NCBI GenBank assembly: GCA_030220185.1
Contig: JASPKZ010003417.1
Coordinates: 43,501 to 107,500 of the forward strand
Source of the DNA: Diploptera punctata
Lineage: Eukaryota > Arthropoda > Insecta > Blattodea > Blaberidae
Direction: 5' to 3'
Length of the DNA: 64,000 bases
Part shown: piece by piece, positions 43,323-55,472 of the stretch
How the letters are laid out: each line of letters opens with the position of its first letter
Position numbering within the stretch: the first letter of the stretch is position 1
Notes under the pieces: model-generated
Databases searched by the model: none
Told to the model about the DNA's origin: nothing
Seen by the model: only the letters and a program-made list of their open reading frames with translations
Made by a program: the position numbers and the translations under genes

Positions 43323-43785
43323 TTAGCAAATTCAGAAGGAATCTGGAATGTAAATAGAACATTGAATAATAAAGGCCATAAACAAACACAATTAAAATTT
43401 TATAAAACAATGACAGTCCCTGTCCTTTTGTATGGGAGTGAATCTTGGATTATCACTACCAAACAAGAAAGTAAAATCCAAGCAGCCGACATGAACTTTT
43501 TAAGAAGAGTAAAAGGATGCACTAGAATGGACCAGATAAGAATCCAGGATGTCCGTGAAAACTGCAGATCTACTCCATAAAAGAAAATATATTTAACAAG
43601 GTACAGTGGAAAGAACATGTAGAAAGAATGGAAGAAAGTAGATTACCAAATAAAACCTTACATTATTTTCCGAGAGGAAGAAGAGATGTCGGACGTCCTC
43701 GGAAGAGATGGTCTTAAATCTATTAGTGAAAAGGGAACAGGCAATTAATTCCTAAACCAGGAAGCGAAGAAGAAGAAGAAGAAGA
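43323..43785 (+). pseudogene. LINE-D C-terminal region
   Basis: Reads QLKFYKTMTVPVLLYGSESW, ITTKQESKIQAADMNFLRRV, KGCTRMDQIRIQDVREN, then after a frameshift VERMEESRLPNKTLHYFPRG and RRDVGRPRKRWS, ending in a GAAGAAGAAG tail. Confidence 0.85.
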
Positions 43786-43899
43786 TATAGCTCGTGAAAA
43801 TAGTTTTGGGAAAAAGTTTCACAAACACTGATCGATCTATTTACTAGACACGATAATGAACGCGACAAAAACTTAAGCCTAATACTAATTTCGTTCAAA

Positions 43900-44013
43900 A
43901 ATGAGTCGACCCCGCCAGAGATTTATGGCCGTTTAAAAATCCTGACTCCAATAGGACTCGAACGAGCCCTCGATCATCCGGCTGGTAGCGCATTCTCTTA
44001 ACCAACTATGTCA
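43900..44013 (-). mobile_element. SINE3-like head, diverged
   Basis: GAGTCGACCCCGCCAGAG, GTTTAAAAATCCTGACTCCA and CTCGATCATCCGGCTGGTAG follow SINE3 reversed. B box on the minus strand: CGTTCGAGTCC. Cut by the Tigger element. Confidence 0.65.
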
Positions 44014-44994
44014 CGTAAAACTTGCTCAAAACGGAATCGAATGGGCCGAATTTTTTTCCACATTAGACAAAATTCCGCATTAAGAAAAAACTAAAACGTA
44101 TTAATAATCTTAGATTATAGAGTACCTATATGTCTTTTTACGTACCTTGGATTAATTCTAGTTCCGCTGCCTTTGAAAAGTGAGGTATAGTTTGTATGAG
44201 TGACTTCGGCGCTAACTAGCGAAAAAAAAAAAACAGCTCCGTTTTGTCAGTGTTAAAAATATCTGTTAGGCAAATATCCTGCAATAAAAGTATACAGTTT
44301 CGGTTTCCGCTCACTAACTATACTTTCGTCCACATCCTTCGATCCTCCGCAAATTTCAATCCACACTACTTTGTGTTGTCTTTTAAAACTGTCCAGGCAA
44401 TCTGAAGATGCCTTGAAATCGTTATTTCCTAGGCATTTAGCAACAGCTAGAGCTTGACGTTGGAGCATCGGTCCGAAAATTTGGACATTTATCTTCAATC
44501 ACTTTCACTGTTCGTTTAATGACAATGATACATACATTTTAGCCATCTTTATTCCGTAAATTCGGAACGCTACATGTGAAAAATAGTTCTCAAAACTTAA
44601 ACTAATTTAATTTTTTACGGTGCAATGATTTTGTAGGATAGGTGTCTGTATTTCGCCTAATGGATGTACAGTAAGGCCGAAATAAAATTTCAGGTAGGCC
44701 TACAGGTAGAATCTATACTTCACCCTGCGGCAGGAATCATTCCTTATTGTTTATTGGCATAACGGAAATTCAATGAAGTGGAAACTAATTTATTTCTCTG
44801 TCTTTTCGCTTTATAAACATTTTTTTCATGAACTGTGTAGAAATATCCTTCCGTTTCCGCGTTGGACAGATTCCGTTTTATGCAAAACAAATACACGTAA
44901 ATTTATTATTATTTCGCCGGGACCAATAAATTTGTTCACATTGGACAGATTTCCGCATTATTCACGTTCCGGATTAAACACGTTTTACGGTATA
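44014..44994 (-). mobile_element. Tigger/pogo-type element, internally deleted
   Basis: Ends are inverted: GTAAAACTTGCTC at the left, and reversed right end CCGTAAAACGTGTTTAATCC. A minus frame of 81 residues (44253-44498) reads RQALAVAKCLGNNDFKASSD, SFKRQHKVVWIEICGGSKDV and DESIVSERKPKLYTFIAGYL. This is the HTH-CENPB region of Tigger transposases (DNA binding, nucleus), ending where the catalytic DDE domain would begin. Length and layout match 51226-52204. Confidence 0.8.
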
Positions 44995-45002
44995 TATAAA
45001 TG

Positions 45003-45075
45003 CATGAGTCGGGATTTGAACCCGAGTCTCTAAACTCTGTACGTTTAGCGCTCTAACCATCTGAGCCACTTAGGA
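45003..45075 (-). other. tRNA-like sequence
   Basis: On the minus strand AGTGGCTCAGATGGTTAGAG resembles an A box and CGGGTTCAAATCCCG a T arm. A TAAAC/GTTTA stem encloses a seven-base loop GTACAGA (ACA at the anticodon position). The acceptor stem does not pair, so it is a tRNA pseudogene or SINE head. Confidence 0.45.
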
Positions 45076-45254
45076 ATCTTAACACAAACATTTATTTGTC
45101 TTATATAGGCCTATACAGTATTCTCAATAGGACAGTATTCTCAATTGGATATATAGGCCTATATATAGGCCTATATATATTCTATTTATGTGGCCAAATC
45201 ATCTAAGTAGAGATTGGTGTAGGCCCTATATTACTTTGCAGAGGTCGAACACTC

Positions 45255-45368
45255 AGGGACGGTTTCACCAACAGAGGTAACTTTATTACGCCGGTTTAAG
45301 CTATGCATTATACACAGGGAAACGGGCGTAATACAGTTATGCCTACTTCTGTTGGTGAAACCGACCCT
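45255..45368. mobile_element. small MITE with inverted ends
   Basis: AGGGACGGTTTCACCAACAG at the left and its reverse complement near the right end (CTGTTGGTGAAACCGACCCT), continuing into ATTACGCC...GGCGTAAT. Total 114 bp, folding almost completely. No clear target duplication. Confidence 0.8.
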
Positions 45369-45469
45369 AAATGTTCACATTGTTTGATTTCTCACTTTAT
45401 CCTTCCTTGTTTTCGAACGACCTTGCGTAAGTGGGCCTATCACATTTGTGCTGCTTGTTTTTTTTTCGG

Positions 45470-45810
45470 TATTTATCCAGACTTAGTTTCCATAAACGTA
45501 TTTTTTTCAGTGCCACTAGGGTTTGTCATACGACATATCTGTTCTTCTCTCCTGTCATTGGCGGAATTGTAACCCCATCTGAGGTTAGGACGCCTGGAAG
45601 GCCGAATTATTGCTACCCGAGTGATATAAAGGGTGATAAATCATTATGATGCACGAGGACAATCCTAATACCCAATCTTAACCTTAATTAAAGGCCATGC
45701 GCGACAACAGGAATTAAAAAAAATGCATATGGTCTGACGGGATTCGAACCAGGAATCTCATTAACTGTAATCAGAAGCTCTCACCACAAGACCATGAGGC
45801 TGGTCATTTG
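45470..45810 (-). mobile_element. SINE related to the SINE2 long subtype
   Basis: Minus-strand head at 45730-45806 (AGCCTCATGGTCTTGTGG, B box GGTTCGAATCCCG), then a body ending in CCTTCCAGGCGTCCTAACCT and CAGATGGGGTTACAA, the extension seen at 24974-25330. The head differs from SINE2, so the tail is shared between families. Confidence 0.6.
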
Positions 45811-45944
45811 TCATAATTAAAAAAGACAAAAGAGGATATTTAACCATATGCCTATATAAGTTTAAGCAAACAGTTCTTCGGAATCTGTTTAAAATGCAGG
45901 ACACTTTACGGTAATATAATGTACGGTTAAAAACTATAAAATAG

Positions 45945-46035
45945 TTACCCTGTAGGTCCGTCTCCTCAACTTAAATTATTTTAAAACTCTGTAGGCCTTT
46001 CGGGACTAGTCCCATCATCAGCAGAATGCATTAGG
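45945..46035 (-). mobile_element. PLE 3' terminal fragment
   Basis: TAGGTCCGTCTCCTCAACTT and TCGGGACTAGTCCCATCATC match the PLE termini at 1686 and 28675. No protein part remains. Confidence 0.7.
45987..46026 (-). ncRNA. hammerhead-like motif, best example
   Basis: Minus strand: UUCUG, CUGAUGA (canonical core), unpaired U, hairpin from GGGAC and GUCCC around UA, GAAA, self-complementary AGGCCU, A17, CAGAG. UUCUG and CAGAG pair as a five-base stem I directly at the core. The extra U before stem II and the two-base or four-base loop are departures from textbook examples. Confidence 0.55.
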
Positions 46036-46060
46036 TCCGTACTTGTTGACCCTTGTTAAT

Positions 46061-46255
46061 ACCGGCTTTCCACTTTACAGCAGTTCGCCCTTGATTCATG
46101 CTTCCCAGAGATTCCTATCTTCCCATTGTCCCTCTTCCATACTCCTCTTCTTCATGGCATCATATATTCCCTCATACCATGTTTTTCTATTTCTCCCCCT
46201 CTTCCTTCTGCCTGGTACTATCCAGTCTAACACCTGTTTAGGCCACTAATTTTCC
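46061..46255 (-). pseudogene. LINE-C C-terminal end
   Basis: Minus strand reads LDWIVPGRRKRGRNRKTWYE, GIYDAMKKRSMEEGQWED and RNLWEA, then a stop. The RRKRGR.RKTWxEG pattern matches 63476-63875. The last bases also match the end of the window (63938-64000). Confidence 0.75.
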
Positions 46256-46261
46256 GACTTC

Positions 46262-46490
46262 CGTTGTACATGTTGGCTAAAGGAAAATAAGTGCATATGG
46301 CATTTATAGATCTGGAAAAGGCATATGACTCTGTATCCATCAACAAGCTTTGGGTGGCAATGGAGAAGTTTGGAATACCTAAATCTCGTATACATTTTTA
46401 TAAAAAGAATGTATGATTGATTGTAAATCAAGTATTAAGGTTGGAAGTAGAGTATCCTCAGAATTTGACATAACAATGCAGGCCACATGA
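46262..46490 (+). pseudogene. LINE reverse transcriptase motif A fragment
   Basis: Reads AYMAFIDLEKAYDSVSINKL and WVAMEKFGIPKSRIHFYKK. FIDLEKAYD is RT motif A with its catalytic Asp, followed by the GIP segment typical of LINEs. It stops soon after and is isolated. Confidence 0.75.
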
Positions 46491-46947
46491 GTAAAAATTA
46501 TTTCATAACAAATACACATTAAAAAAATCTAATTTTTTAAAATGTAGATTCTAAAACTATCAGTCTAGACAATTACGATATCCCTTGGGATAAGAAAGAT
46601 AAAAGAAGAAGTTTCTTTAGAACATGTTGGGGTGGTTTTTAAATCATTAGTTAAAAGCATTTCGTAGTTCAACTCTTTCTTTTTTTAACCGGTTTCACAA
46701 CAATAAAAGTGTTGTTCATGTAAGTAAACAGTAGATGGCATTGATATCACGCAGATGTTAGAAACTTGACCCCTAGAGGTCAGCACCTCCCATCCAGCTA
46801 CTAAAACTCTTCAATTCATAGTCAATCAGCTGTGAAAACATCCTATACAACTAGGAAGTCATCCTGGCACCGTTTTGTACTGTAACAGATAAATTTAATG
46901 AAAGAATGGCATAAAAATTGCTAGGCAAATACCGTACGGTATTTATA
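46491..46947. other. unassigned DNA
   Basis: No recognisable gene or repeat. Confidence 0.45.
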
Positions 46948-47115
46948 ACCCTTAAATTGGCGAAATACTAATTTTTTCGTGCTAGTTATTTTAAATGCGT
47001 CTTACCGCAGTGAAAACTAAATAATGTAAAGCAGTAAGTTATTACTGTATAGGCTCCATTCTGTAATTCAACACAAATTTAATTTCTACTCGTTCGTTTT
47101 TCTATTATTTTATTG
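46948..47115. mobile_element. piggyBac-type MITE, left part
   Basis: ATAACCCTTAAATTGGCGAA and GTGCTAGTTATTT match the left half of the MITE at 13331. The right end is not found. The TTAA site reads ATAA here. Confidence 0.5.
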
Positions 47116-47119
47116 TAAA

Positions 47120-47627
47120 TCTAATATACTGAATAAAAATGAATATCTATCTGTTTGTTTGTTTGTTTGTTCGTATTTTATGCGCTGCCATACCGTTCAT
47201 CCGATTGCGATGGGGCATTTTGCAAAATATTCGGGAGATTCCCCGGATGAACATAGGCTATAAGACAGTTGTGATACTCAACTCCTACACTCTTAAAAAT
47301 CACTCTTTGTAGTGAAAAATGTCCCATTTTTACGCTTAAATGACACGCTGCCTAAACCACAACAAAAACACGCAACTAATGTACACAGGATGGAATATCT
47401 AAAAAAAATCTAGAAAAAAGTCCGCGACAGCATAGGCCTATGTTTATCTCTTACTGATAACTCACAATAACAATTGCCAAAAAATTCGGAATGAATAGAT
47501 TCCCGGGCATGCGTAGAAGCGCACAGCGGGTATTATTTTACGAATAACTTTCAATCTTGTCTTTGAGCTCTTTTATGCCAATAAGATAGGGATAAGTAGA
47601 TTCCCGAGCAACGCCGGGTAATCAGCA
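47120..47627 (+). mobile_element. Helitron-like candidate
   Basis: GAATAAAAATGAATATCTAT, then CCGTTCATCCGATTGCGATG, and near the end a hairpin CCCGAGCAACGCCGGG followed by TAATCAGC. Such hairpins close to the 3' end and the starting phrase resemble insect Helitron-like repeats. A CTRR terminus is not clear. Confidence 0.3.
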
Positions 47628-48477
47628 CAGGGTATCTAAAAATAATTAGGCCTACGGTATAAATGTATAATTAATTTTCTTCTCACTTATTCAACTAAAC
47701 ATTAAAACACGTTTTATTTATTTAGGCATAGTAACGCACGCCAGGTATTAAATAAATTATATAGATGTGTCTTGTAAGATACATTGCTAATTTAAAGTTA
47801 ATTAAACCCGCATATGTCTTATTACTTTTTAGCGAATTCCGAAGGAATGAAGCTACTGAGGTTTTCTCATGAAATACATTTATATACAGTATATATCTAT
47901 TACCCATCCAAGTGTTTTGTGCAGGCGGAAAATATGTTAACTAACAAACTGTCTTTCTCTTTCTATTCCTTACTATGTTGCCACTTCCTGTCCTTGTATT
48001 ATGTTGTTTGATTGGCAGGTAGAGAGCTGACAAATACTATGTATTTTAATGATCCGTCGTTCTGCGCGGTCAGTGGCGTAACTTGACAGCCCTGTTACTT
48101 TTGGGGTTACGTCTAGGAATGAGCTGTCCCTTCCTTGCCCTTCTCATAACATGTTGCCACTTGTGATTTATTGTGAGGCTGGCAACAGAGAGACGACAAA
48201 TACTGTGATTTTAAATGATCCGACCGCTTGAGCGTTCCGTGCTTAAATGACTAATTTGACAACCATGATAAGAACTTTCACACGTGTTTAGAGATTCTCC
48301 CCCCACATTTGAAGTTGAAAATGTTCAATATGTGATCGGATGGACAGTTTTCTCTACATCCCTTCCACAGATTCAGCAGATCGGCGACACCAGCGTTAAA
48401 ACTCTTCCCCTCCGCCCGTCAACAGTTAACTTGCATGTGTAATAGTATGCACCGAAAATGACCAATGACAATACATA
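47628..48477. other. unassigned DNA with a direct duplication
   Basis: ATGTTGCCACTT...GACAAATACT.TG.TTTT.AATGATCCG occurs at about 47969-48057 and again at 48151-48222, diverged. Otherwise nothing recognised. Confidence 0.5.
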
Positions 48478-49170
48478 TATATTACGATGGAATGAGGAAA
48501 AGCGACTGGAAGCTTTTGAGATGTGGATATGGAGAAGAATGAAACATATAAAATTGACAGACAAAATAAAAAAAAATACAGATTTGCTAGACAAAGTGGG
48601 TGAAGGAAGAACAATGCTGGACTCATAACGAAGAGAAAAAGAAATTGGATTGGCCACTGGCTAAGAAGGGGGCACGCCGTAGCGTAGTGGTTAAGGCACT
48701 GAGCTACAAGCCGGAGGGTCGAGGGTTCAAGTCCCGTTGGGGTCAGGATTTTTAAACTGACCCAAACCCTCTGGAGGCACTATGGCCCTGGGGTCGACTC
48801 AGCCTCTAACGGAAATGAGTACCAGACGCTTGTTCTGGGGGTAAAGGCGGCCGTCACGCAGGGCTGACAACCCGGCTGACATGAAGTGCCGATTGTCTAG
48901 AAAAAGTGGGAGCCTTAACCTCCTACTACCCCAAGGGCCTCCGGGTCTGTTGTGGGAACACTTTACTTTTTTTTTTACTGGCTAAGAAGAAACTGCCTGC
49001 TGACGGATGCCGTAGAAGGAATGGTCAACGGAAAGAAAGTTAGAGGCAGAAAAAGACATCAGATGATAGACAATATTAAAATAAATGGTTTGTATGCAGA
49101 TACAAAAAAGGTAGGCTGAGTTAAGGAAAGAGTGGAGAATGCTGAGTTTGCAGTGAAAGACCTGCTGTTG
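48478..49170 (+). pseudogene. LINE C-terminal fragment split by SINE3
   Basis: Before the SINE: RLEAFEMWIWRRMKHIKLTD, KIKKNTDLLDKVGEGRTMLD, then a stop. After it: RRNCLLTDAVEGMVNGKKV, RGRKRHQMIDNIK in another frame. FEMWxWRRM and the WIGHxLRRNxLL pattern identify the tail of a different LINE family from A to E. Confidence 0.75.
48669..48976 (+). mobile_element. SINE3, full length, with perfect target duplication
   Basis: ACTGGCTAAGAAG at 48656-48668 and 48977-48989. Head CACGCCGTAGCGTAGTGG (A box region GTGGTTAAGGCAC), B box GGGTTCAAGTCCCG, body CAGGATTTTTAAACTGACCC, tail CTACTACCCCAAGGGCCTCC and a run of T. Length 308 bp. The intact duplication suggests recent movement. Confidence 0.96.
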
Positions 49171-49421
49171 GGCAGAACACTGTGTGTGTATATATAGGCC
49201 TACATATAACTTATGATTCCGGGATTTTTTTTTTTTTTCCCCAGGACGTACGAATGTGATCATGGGAGTCGTGGGTCTCGTGTCGTAGATTTACAGGATG
49301 TAAAAGAGCTCAAGCCTGAATTAAGAGGTCTATGATTAAAATTTGTTAGCCTTTTATTCCCAGGTTTGAAATTCGATGCTAATGAGGCCGATAATGAATA
49401 CCTACTTTAAGAGATTTAATA

Positions 49422-49468
<47 letters not shown>

Positions 49469-49662
49469 CTATATATATATATGACTGAAGAAAAATCAGT
49501 TAAAAACCTCAGTGAGATTGGTCAGCACCAGGATTTGAATACCAGACTTCAGGAATACGAGCCTCAAATGCTGTTATTACTGAACTTGGGCCAACTCACT
49601 TGTTAAAAACTGTATACATTAAATGATGCCACCAAATGTACTTATTTAATTAATATAATTTA

Positions 49663-49699
<37 letters not shown>

Positions 49700-50360
49700 C
49701 CTATATTTCATCTTAAATTTTGTTTTCTCAACTGGAACATGTTGCAACTAGACTCTGATTATATTTCCGATTCGTTTCTTAATAATCTACCTACTAGTAT
49801 TACTTCATATTAGTTTTGGTACAACGTATCTGTTTACACACCGTTCTCTGAGGTAGTCTATCAATTTATCCATTAAATGAACGCTATGAGGTAGGCCTTC
49901 CGGCAGCAATAGCAGCCCCCACTCCTGTCTCGGCTTTAGTTCATTCTTCAACCCCTGTATTTTGACCAACAACTTTCTTGCATTATCTCATATTTTGGAT
50001 AACTTTAGCAATGTCGCACTATTTTTACGTAATAAGAAATTTATGTCGTTTTTCCTTGAAACTGTTGAAAGAGATGAGAGGTAACACATCAGAAAATCAA
50101 CCCTTTTTCCTTGACATTGTCACCAGAAACCTCCCGTGACTCAATAACTGTCATCCATCACACAGAAGACCACCTGAACGCAGTACAAAGTGCGTAGTCA
50201 CCATCAGACACAGTTAATCAGGGAGTTGCTGCGTCACGCACACTTGTTCCCAGTTTCGAGGCGTGTTACATATCTTATGCAAAAAGGCCATTTAATTAAC
50301 AAATTATTAATTATGTAAAATGTAAAGTGATTCCAGTACAGGCCTCAGGGAGTCCTTTTG
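49171..50360. other. unassigned DNA with TA microsatellites
   Basis: (TA)n at about 49422-49460 and 49663-49695. A tRNA-like word at 49530-49600 (GGATTTGAATACC reversed as a B box) is too degenerate to call. No gene recognised. Confidence 0.5.
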
Positions 50361-50364
50361 GTAG

Positions 50365-50801
50365 TAGGAGAATTATCATGCCTACATCTAAAAGAGAGAA
50401 GAAAATCGCACTGTCTAATTCTCTTATTTAAGATTCTACATACCTCGATTCCCAATTATTTATCATCTCGTTTCCAGTATCTATCCTCAAACCATAACTT
50501 AAACAAAAGATCACAACATAGTCTCTTGCTTAATATACCGCAACATAGGACATCACATCACTCCATATCATGTACTATCTTCACTTCTTGCAACTGGAAT
50601 TCCCTACCACAAGAAGCTGCCTGACATTGGCACCTTTTAAAAGAAATCTAAATTTATATTTGCTCTAACCTCGAGTTCATCATTATCCAGTGTAAGGTAT
50701 ATATATTAATTGGTATTTCTCGTATAATTTATCATATTTATACTATTATTATAATTATTATTGTTATTATTATCATCATTATATTATTAGGCCTATTATC
50801 A

Positions 50802-50853
<52 letters not shown>

Positions 50854-51024
50854 GTTATTATCGTATAAAATGTCGTTTGTACATGAAATTTAATTGCTAC
50901 ATTTAATGTATCTTTAACTGTTTATAATTAGTATAGTGTATATCTATATTTGTCAAATATTTATTTGTATTTGTGCTGGTTGAGTGGAAGGGAAGGCCTT
51001 ATGGCCTTAACTCTGCCAGAATAA

Positions 51025-51086
<62 letters not shown>

Positions 51087-51090
51087 TAAG
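50365..51090 (+). mobile_element. LINE-B 3' end, 5'-truncated
   Basis: An 88-residue frame (50358-50624) reads LHLKERRKSHCLILLFKILH, SRFQYLSSNHNLNKRSQHSL and NWNSLPQEAA, the end of the LINE-B protein. The 3' UTR has GTGCTGGTTGAGTGGAAGG and TTATGGCCTTAACTCTGCC, then a TTA tail. Confidence 0.88.
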
Positions 51091-51107
51091 GCTCTCAAAT
51101 TTCTAGG

Positions 51108-51210
51108 CAATCGGCACGAGATGTCAAGCCGGATTCAACGCCTTGTGATACCGCCGCACCGCATTTACCCCCAGAACTGATACTAATTTCCGTTAGAGGT
51201 TAAGTGAACT
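51108..51210 (-). mobile_element. SINE3 fragment, diverged
   Basis: AGGCAATCGGCACGAGATGT, CAAGCCGGATT, TTTACCCCCAGAACTGATAC and TTTCCGTTAGAGGTT follow SINE3 in reverse. Confidence 0.7.
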
Positions 51211-51225
51211 CCAGAGTTATACAGT

Positions 51226-52204
51226 AAAACTTGTTTAATCCGGAACGTGAATAATGCGAAACTCTGTCCAACGTGAAAAAAAATTTATTGGTCCCGGGGA
51301 AATGACAGTAATTTTACGTGTATTTATTTTGCATAAAACGGAATCTGTCCAACGCGGAAACGGAAAGGTATTTCTACACAATTACTGAAAAACGTATAAA
51401 GCGGAAAGACAGAGAAATAAATTAGTTTCCACTTCATTGAATTCCCGTTAGGTTAAAAAAAGAAAAAAAAAGAAAAAAGGAATTATTCCTGCCGTCGGGT
51501 GAATTAGAGATTCTACCTGTACCTGAAATTTTATTTCGGCCTCACTGCACACCCTTTATGCGAAATACAGATTCATGTATTTTAAATAACCATTGCGCTG
51601 TAAAATATTAAATTAGTTTAAGTTCTGAGACCGTTCTTTCACAGGTAGCGTTCCGAATTTACGGAATAAAGATGGCTAAAACGTATGTATCATTGCCATT
51701 AAATGAATAAGTGAAAGTGATTGAAGATAAATCTCCTAATTTCCGGTGCTCCAAAGTTAATCTCCAGCTGTTGCTAAATCCCTAGGAAATAATGATTTCA
51801 AGACATCTTTAGGTTGGCTGTATAGTTTTAAAAGATGACAAAATGTAGTGTGGAATGAAATTTGCGGGGAATCAAAGGCTGTGGACGAGAGTATAGTTAG
51901 TGAGCGGAAACCGAAACTGCATACTTTAATTTCAGGATACGCACCTGAGAGAATTTTTAACGCTGACGAAACGGGACTGTTTTTTTTTTTTCGCGCGTTT
52001 CCGTTGAAGTCGCTCATACATACTATACTTCACTTTTCAAAGGCAGCGGAACTACGATTAATCCAAGGTACGTAAAAAAGACATATACGGTACTCTATAA
52101 TTTAAGATTATTAATAAGTTTTAGTTTTTTATAATGCGGAATTTTGTCTAATGCGGAAAAAATATTGGTCCCTTGCGAATACGCTTTGAACAAGTTTTAC
52201 TGTA
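51226..52204 (+). mobile_element. Tigger/pogo-type element, internally deleted
   Basis: Ends TACAGTAAAACTTGTTTAAT and GAACAAGTTTTACTGTA are inverted and start at TA, with CAGT as in Tigger. Plus readings include MAKTYVSLPLNE with VKVIEDK (N-terminal HTH start), then, after frame breaks, WNEICGESKAVDESIVSERK and ERIFNADETGLFF. The last is the start of the catalytic domain (NADETGLF carries the first Asp). The rest of the DDE domain is deleted. Confidence 0.85.
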
Positions 52205-52371
52205 TTATGCTTGTCACTAGAAGGTTTAGCAAGTTTTAATATGCTTTCACCACTGGGATTTGAACCTACAAAATTCTGGCTTGTAATCATATTGCATTTG
52301 ACCAGTGGTACCCAACCTTTTTCGGCTCGCGAACCCCTTCCAAAACGATCTGAGTTGGGTTAACTACTGAC

Positions 52372-52415
<44 letters not shown>

Positions 52416-52564
52416 TATACATGCATAAAATTTAATTCCAAGAAAAGTTTAATAACGTTAAATTAACTTAACCCTTGAAAGTTAAAACCTAAAGTTACTC
52501 TAGTTACGGCTTAAAATTTACACAACATGTAGGTCTAGTTGCAATAATAAACACAAGTTTTCAT

Positions 52565-52985
52565 AACGAGTGATTTCCAAATTATCGATGAATTCACGAC
52601 TCACGAAGTGAGGAGTGAATTTATCTAGAGAAACCAGAAATCAAGAGTGGCATTTGTTAGGACTATTTAACGAACAAAATTAAGCTGTATACTCTCAAAT
52701 CATTATTTAACTATAGTTATTTTAAAATATTTACATATTTGATGTAAACGGCGATGTTTGAAAACAAATGAGAAACGATTAGTACGCTTCATTTGCTTCT
52801 TTTGTTCGATCACTGCAACCAGATCATAATATTATTTATTGCCAAAAGATCGCAATGTTGTAAAAACGCACCCTAGTGGAGAAATTTATAACCAACGAAA
52901 CACGATTGTGATTGGTTTGTAAATAAAAAATCATTGAAATGTGATTGGTCATTGACTCCCATTTGGGGCATGAGTTAAATAGTCA
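52565..52985. mobile_element. FB arm, inner end to outer end
   Basis: Matches the right arm 36179-36796, with the central third missing: GTGATTTCCAAATTATCGAT to ATGAGTTAAATAGTC. A join at about 52900 (CCAACGAAACACG) skips the region that would hold the oligo-T and TATA-like part. Confidence 0.75.
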
Positions 52986-53299
52986 TTGTAATTATCTCTT
53001 CATTGGAATTCAGTGAGAAGTTTGCGCCTGCTTTCCATGGCACAGAGCTTTGAAATCAGGAACCACAGAAGTTAAATAAAGTCTCACATCACTTTCAGCA
53101 CGAAGTCTGTATTTATTTTTTTAATTGGCGTAAATGAAGAAAACGACATTAACGATACTGTTGTTAATATTGTTAGAACCCAAAGAGGCTGGCAGACTAA
53201 ATTTCCATTGTAGAGGAATCAAAAGCATTCCTTACGTTGTTACATAACTGTAAATCAGGCCTTCGCGGTAAATATTAATTTATTGAGGAAATAATATGA

Positions 53300-54617
<1,318 letters not shown>

Positions 54618-54673
54618 ATTCCCGATGTTACACATATGTGGCAAGTAAGTTTATAGGGTTAATTTAATTTAAA

Positions 54674-54710
<37 letters not shown>

Positions 54711-54853
54711 ATTATTATAATTATTATTATGACAATGTCGCAGAAATAAAGAGAACAATAATAGGCCTAACCTCGAAACCCGCTATTACGGAGAAAAGTT
54801 TTAACGAACCCCTTGAAATGGGGGTTCGCGAACCACGGGTTGGGAAACGATGC

Positions 54854-55472
54854 CTTAGACAATTATACTATGGCTTGCCTCCATTGATTATAATTAACTC
54901 TAAATCACTGGTACTATCGAACCCGTATGTTCATGGCCGCGCGGACATACGGCCTTCATTTATCCAATGTATTTGCCATGGATTTTCCTTAGGAAATTTT
55001 TACTCCAGCGTAACCCATTCCCCGTTTTTGATTGTTGTATTTTTACTGTAAAAGATCGTAATTCTTTCGATCAAGATACTTTTTTTCGTCTGGCTTATCG
55101 CTTTCGACCTTCCGCCATGGGTAATCGTTTCGGCAGCCATGCTACCGCCGGCATAGCTCTAGGGGTGCAAGTCACTCCACTACGAGGTAAAATACCAGGG
55201 AAAGGTCTATTTAATTTTATGTAAAATAATATTTATAATTTATGAAGGTAAAGAATTGAAATAGTTTGCTTAAGAAAATGGAATAAAATGTATGGAGAGT
55301 TTATGTCCGCTACGGGTTCGATAGTACCAGTGAGTTAGTTACTGATATGAAACTGCTGTAGGCCTATTCGACGAATTTTTTAAAACTTATAAATAGGCAA
55401 ATATCCGGGATATAACTGCTTGGTATAAATTTATACCAAACGCCAGAATAACATGGTACTATCATAAAACAT
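54854..55472. other. LINE-A scraps and unassigned DNA
   Basis: 54916-54955 is a reversed LINE-A terminus (ATGTTCATGGCCGCGCGGAC), and 55288-55338 is a forward one (TATGGAGAGTTTATGTCCGC, GTACCAGTGAGTTAG). Between them lies an 85-residue plus frame (54967-55224) with no motif I recognise. Confidence 0.5.

Noticed and set aside
44253..44498. Domesticated Tigger-derived host gene
   Set aside because: The frame is short, lies within transposon ends and has a matching decayed copy at 51226-52204, so it is ordinary transposon remains.
45003..45075. A functional tRNA gene on the minus strand
   Set aside because: The D-arm and T-arm look right but the acceptor stem does not pair.
54967..55224. 85-residue plus frame as a host gene
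   Set aside because: It lies between two LINE-A scraps, has no recognised motif and no sign of splicing or conservation that I can see.
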